A stretch of DNA of 42,363 bases from Moraxellaceae bacterium (GTDB lineage: Bacteria > Pseudomonadota > Gammaproteobacteria > Pseudomonadales > Moraxellaceae). Numbering within the stretch: the first letter of the stretch is position 1; every line of letters starts with the position of its first letter. The notes beneath the pieces were generated by a model. The model saw only the letters and a list, made by a program, of their open reading frames with translations. It was not told where the DNA came from and ran no database searches. Positions 38,430 through 42,363 of the stretch are shown here, in pieces. The stretch covers positions 1 through 42,363 of the forward strand of contig JAUXNL010000035.1 in assembly GCA_030684415.1 (NCBI GenBank). Reading direction: 5' to 3'. The position numbers and the translations under genes were made by a program.

Positions 38430-38829
38430 TGACGTTTTTTCTTTTGTCATTTTAGTCGAAGGTGGAAGCCGTACCCGGGCTGCCAGCTGTAGGCACCTGC
38501 TCGCGGACAAAGGCGTGTTCAGAAATTATCGGCGGCGAGACGAATACGAGGCAGCATCCATCATCAAATGATGAGGGTCGGTAATCGAGCAATAGGACTG
38601 CACTCTGTTGAATTTCCTGACTGAAAACAAGTTGGCCTCGATAGCGAAGAATGCTTTTGCGGCGCTGCAATTGCTTGTGGCGGATCACAATGGCCCCCTG
38701 TGCATGGACGATGGTTTTTCCAAGTGCCCTGCTGGCAATTGCTCTATAGCTCTATAGCTCTATAGCTCTATAGCTTGTGCCTGCCATGAATCAGGCTGGC
38801 GCGTAATGCCACCGCCAAGCACTTCCACA
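38430..38829. other. 400-bp intergenic region between alcohol dehydrogenase and RND adaptor genes
   Basis: No gene is convincing here. A minus-strand frame at 38452-38688 (78 codons) has no recognisable family and no good ribosome site. The region contains the 8-bp tandem repeat at 38742-38773 and a minus-strand GATAAT near 38535 that could be a -10 for the adaptor-permease pair, although no good -35 is present. It probably holds the promoter of the efflux genes. Confidence 0.45.
38742..38773. repeat. Four perfect 8-bp tandem repeats (CTCTATAG)4
   Basis: The unit CTCTATAG occurs four times without change, followed by a partial CT. It lies 57 bp past the alcohol dehydrogenase stop and about 310 bp before the RND adaptor start, reading leftward. 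Each unit contains the palindrome CTATAG. Perfect short repeats of this kind can gain or lose units by slippage. Confidence 0.9.
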
Positions 38830-40041
38830 TCATGCGGACTGCATTGCCGCCAGGATACGATAAACATCAGCTTCATCCATGTAGCGGGGGACGGGATACA
38901 TGCCATGCGCCTCGTCCAGCGCCTTACGAGCGATGGCGGGATAATCGTTCGAGCGCAGCATGCTGGCGGATAGCTGCAGTGGCAGCGCCGCCAGAAGCGC
39001 ACCTACTCGCTGTATGAGGGCGTCGGCAGCGGCAGCATCGTTCGCTCTCAGGTCTGCCAGCCCCAGCATTCGCGCCAGACGGGCAAGCCGCGGTTCGCGG
39101 GCGGAAAGATTGAATCTGAGGACATGGGGCAGCACCATGGCATTTGCCCGGCCGTGCGGCACGGCATAGCAAGCGCCGAGCTGATGGGCAATCGCATGCA
39201 CATAGCCGATGGCCGAGGTATTCAGGCAGATTCCGGCGTAGTGGGACGCCAGCGCCATGGCTTCACGTGCCGCCAGGTTGGAGGGCTCAGTGCAGGCCCG
39301 CTCGAGATTATCCAGGATGAGCCGTATCGCCGTTCCGTTGAGGCGGTCGGTGTGCGGATTGGCAAACTCGCTCATCCAGCCTTCCAGCGCATGGGTTAGC
39401 GCATCGATGCCCGTTTCGGCGGTTACCGCGGCCGGCATGCCGGCCGTGATGCGCGGATCCAGGGCGGCGGCCAGCGGAATCATCGCGGGATCGACAACCA
39501 ACGCTTTTTCGTGGGTGACGCTATCCGAAATGACCGCCGCGATGCTGGCCTCCGAGCCCGTGCCGGAGGTGGACGGCACGACAAAAAGCGGCAATGCCGG
39601 CCGCCGGCCCTTGAGCACCCCTACCAGCTGACGCGGCGATTTGCCGGTCGACGCCGCCAGCGCGATCACTTTGCCGGTATCGATGGCCGATCCGCCCCCC
39701 ACCACCAGCACGGCATCTGCGTTGGCCGATCGACAGGCGCGCAGGCCCGCCTCCACGACTTCAAAGCTGGGATCCGGCCTCACGCCGTCATAAAGCGCGG
39801 TCGCCACGCCGCGGTCATGCAATGCGGTGGCAAGCGGCGTGATGACGCCCAGCCGTTTCAGCACATCGTCCGTCACGATCAGAACACGGCGATAGCCTTG
39901 GTCGGCAATGCTGTTGCAAAGCCGGAGGGCGGCGCCTTCCCCGATGAAGATCAGGGGCTGGCTGACGGGTAATACCTTGATGATCGCCTTGAGGGCACCG
40001 AGCTTGGGGAGGGCCGTGAGGCGGCTGAGCAATGCGGGCAT
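38830..40041 (-). CDS. Iron-containing (type III) alcohol dehydrogenase
   Basis: A 403-residue member of the Fe-ADH family, which oxidises alcohols with NAD(P) and a divalent metal. The nucleotide-binding motif is VLVVGGGSAIDTGK, followed by VVPSTSGTGSEAS. Metal ligands are the Asp and His of TGIDALTHALEGW and the two His of AHQLGACYAVPHGRAN, spaced as in FucO. The start at 40041 (MPALLSRL) fits the family; an in-frame ATG at 40080 adds 13 residues. It follows the diiron gene after 122 bp, including a long hairpin. It may oxidise an alcohol formed by the diiron protein. The substrate cannot be inferred. Confidence 0.88.
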   Translation of the reverse strand: MPALLSRLTALPKLGALKAIIKVLPVSQPLIFIGEGAALRLCNSIADQGYRRVLIVTDDVLKRLGVITPLATALHDRGVATALYDGVRPDPSFEVVEAGLRACRSANADAVLVVGGGSAIDTGKVIALAASTGKSPRQLVGVLKGRRPALPLFVVPSTSGTGSEASIAAVISDSVTHEKALVVDPAMIPLAAALDPRITAGMPAAVTAETGIDALTHALEGWMSEFANPHTDRLNGTAIRLILDNLERACTEPSNLAAREAMALASHYAGICLNTSAIGYVHAIAHQLGACYAVPHGRANAMVLPHVLRFNLSAREPRLARLARMLGLADLRANDAAAADALIQRVGALLAALPLQLSASMLRSNDYPAIARKALDEAHGMYPVPRYMDEADVYRILAAMQSA

Positions 40042-40088
40042 GGTAAAGAATCCGGAGCAGGCTGGACCTGCTGACTTCATGAAGGCGG

Positions 40089-40133
40089 TGGAGAAATCAC
40101 GCGCTCTCTGAAGGGGAGCGCGTGATTTCTCCA
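40089..40133 (-). other. Long perfect hairpin between diiron and dehydrogenase genes
   Basis: TGGAGAAATCACGCGCTC (40089-40106) pairs without mismatch with 40116-40133, an 18-bp stem with a 9-nt loop. It starts 30 bp past the diiron gene stop and 48 bp before the dehydrogenase start. No U-run of terminator quality follows, so it may be a partial terminator, an mRNA-processing site or a stabiliser that sets different expression for the two genes. Confidence 0.7.
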
Positions 40134-40163
40134 GAGGCCCGGCGCTAAACAAGGCATCGCTTC

Positions 40164-41400
<1,237 letters not shown>

Positions 41401-41408
<8 letters not shown>

Positions 41409-42162
41409 TCTGTTTCTCCTGTGCGGGCATGAGAGGGCTCTGCCCGCCGGCGAAGGCTTCGAGCAGGGCATTGATCTTGCGCTCGTGGCGCAAGGCGAAC
41501 AGCCGGTTGACGGCCGGCAGGACAACGTGCAGCAAGGGGGCGATCTCGTCATCGTCCAGAGAGGAAAGCTTTTCCTTGAACAGCTGAACCTCGGCGTCGA
41601 AAAGGCAATCCACCGCGTGGGTAATAAAACGCATGTCGTGCGGTGAGAGCCCTCGCGCCGGGCCGAGGCCGGTGCTGCGAATCGCCTGCCAAAGCTGCAG
41701 CACCTCGGCCTCGGCGGGATCGGGAACATCCTCGTCGTCTGAGCTGATCATGCCGGTCTCGCGCAGCGTCGCCACCTCCTGCGCCGGCAGGCCGATTTTC
41801 TTCGCAAGGGCGGCGACCGACACCTGTCCCGGCTGCGACGCTGCCAGGAGATCGGCGAGCCGCTGCTGGCGGATGCGTCCGATCAGGGCGCGTTGGGTGG
41901 GCGTGAAGTCATAGTTGTCGTGATCGTGGAGCAGCGCCTTGATCGCCTTGAGCGGCAGGAGGTGCTGCTCCTGGAGGTCGCGGATCACCCCCAGGGTGTG
42001 CACGTGCTGATCCGAGTACCAGCCCATGTTGCGCGCCGTCTTGTTGGCGGGCGGCAACAGGCCCTCACGGAGGTAGAAGTGGATCGTCTCTTTTGGAACG
42101 CCGGTGAGGCGCACCAGGTCGCCCATGCGCAGCTGTCCGGTGCCTGTGCCGTGGGGCGTCAT
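41401..42162 (-). CDS. MerR-family transcriptional regulator (non-metal type)
   Basis: A 253-residue regulator with an N-terminal winged helix (about 11-80): MGDLVRLTGVPKETIHFYLR and REGLLPPANKTARNMGWYSD. A long C-terminal effector part (about 110-253) follows, helical and without the Cys set of metal-sensing MerR proteins. It contains a second HTH-like stretch (SVAALAKKIGLPAQEVATLR). It is encoded between the ferredoxin (4-bp ATGA overlap) and diiron genes (8-bp overlap), so it should control its own operon. The size and tail point to an organic ligand. Confidence 0.87.
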
Positions 42163-42363
42163 GGCAGCCGCTCCCCGACGCTCACGGCCACCCGGCCATG
42201 CGGATAGGCGCAGCAGGCCAGCACGGCGCCAGAGGCAACCTCCGCTTCAGTCAGGCAGTTGGGCTGGTCCATGGCGATATCCCCACTTTGCCGGGTGACG
42301 CGGCAATGCCCGCATCCCCCCATGGTGCAGCTGAAGGGCAACGGCAGGCCGGCGCGCAGGCCG
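42159..42363 (-). CDS. 2Fe-2S ferredoxin, C-terminal part (cut by window edge)
   Basis: The visible 67 residues hold a plant-type 2Fe-2S site: PFSCTMGGCGHCRVTRQSGD gives the Cys-x4-Cys-x2-Cys cluster and the fourth Cys lies in VLACCAYPHGRV. The frame continues past 42363, so the N-terminus and any fused reductase domain are unknown. It could be a stand-alone ferredoxin or the end of a reductase with a ferredoxin domain. It would supply electrons to the diiron protein. Its stop overlaps the MerR start by 4 bp. Confidence 0.85.
   Translation of the reverse strand, partial: GLRAGLPLPFSCTMGGCGHCRVTRQSGDIAMDQPNCLTEAEVASGAVLACCAYPHGRVAVSVGERLP

Noticed and set aside
38452-38688. Possible 78-residue minus-strand gene in the gap before the RND adaptor
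   Set aside because: No ribosome site, family or coupling to neighbours; reported only as part of the intergenic region.
38742-38773. Repeat considered as a CRISPR-like array
   Set aside because: Units are 8 bp and contiguous with no spacers.

Overview
The window is high-GC, densely coded proteobacterial DNA. The gene types (Cus and Czc pumps, RcnR/RcnA, MerR/T/P, HupE-like proteins, Tn3-type transposons) fit a metal-tolerant gammaproteobacterium. The species cannot be told from sequence alone, nor can chromosome be told from plasmid. Nearly everything up to about 34.2 kb is mobile metal-resistance DNA or transposon debris. The right end is a different, catabolic or efflux-type locus.

Region 1 (1-11140) is a copper/silver island. 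A leftward operon (small Met/His-rich protein, TolC-type lipoprotein, Tat-exported multicopper oxidase) diverges from a rightward run of nine overlapping or close genes: response regulator, sensor kinase, small Cys/His protein, cupredoxin, then cusC, cusB (with a fused CusF domain) and cusA. A dyad resembling a cop box lies in the divergent promoter region.

Region 2 (11340-17514) is a remnant mer locus and a damaged Tn3-type transposon (module A). merT, merP and a GDCC-type protein are transcribed leftward and merR rightward; there is no merA. merR overlaps a tyrosine recombinase gene, which is followed by a transposase truncated at about residue 525. The break joins it to the 3' third of a second cusA, then to the tail of an IS5-family transposase, then to the transposon's right end, which is itself split by an IS110-family element. 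That element carries a recognisable bridge-RNA-like region, and its core (CT) and guides can be read against its flanks.

Region 3 (17600-28116) is a nickel/cobalt/zinc module. RcnR (rightward) diverges from rcnA, a small His protein gene, czcC, czcB, a PII-like gene and czcA, ending at an intrinsic terminator. Beyond it lie ynfA, a HupE/UreJ-family gene, a membrane-anchored protein gene and a DUF6488-type gene. Two RcnR-type operators sit between rcnA and rcnR.

Region 4 (28141-32165) is module B: an intact tyrosine recombinase directly behind rcnR, then a full-length Tn3-family transposase and the transposon right end. Comparing modules A and B places the transposon boundary at ...CCCGGCC. 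In both modules the recombinase follows a metal-sensing regulator with no room for its own promoter.

Region 5 (32139-34214) is disrupted host DNA: a CoiA-like gene cut at its 5' end by the transposon, two unknown small genes, a fragment of an SRAP (YedK/HMCES) gene and a decayed ISL3-family transposase.

Region 6 (34215-42363) is transcribed leftward: a 2Fe-2S ferredoxin (cut by the window edge), a MerR-family regulator, a ferritin-like diiron protein, an iron-containing alcohol dehydrogenase and, after a 400-bp gap, an RND adaptor and permease. The content suggests oxidation of a small hydrophobic compound coupled to efflux. The substrate is unknown.
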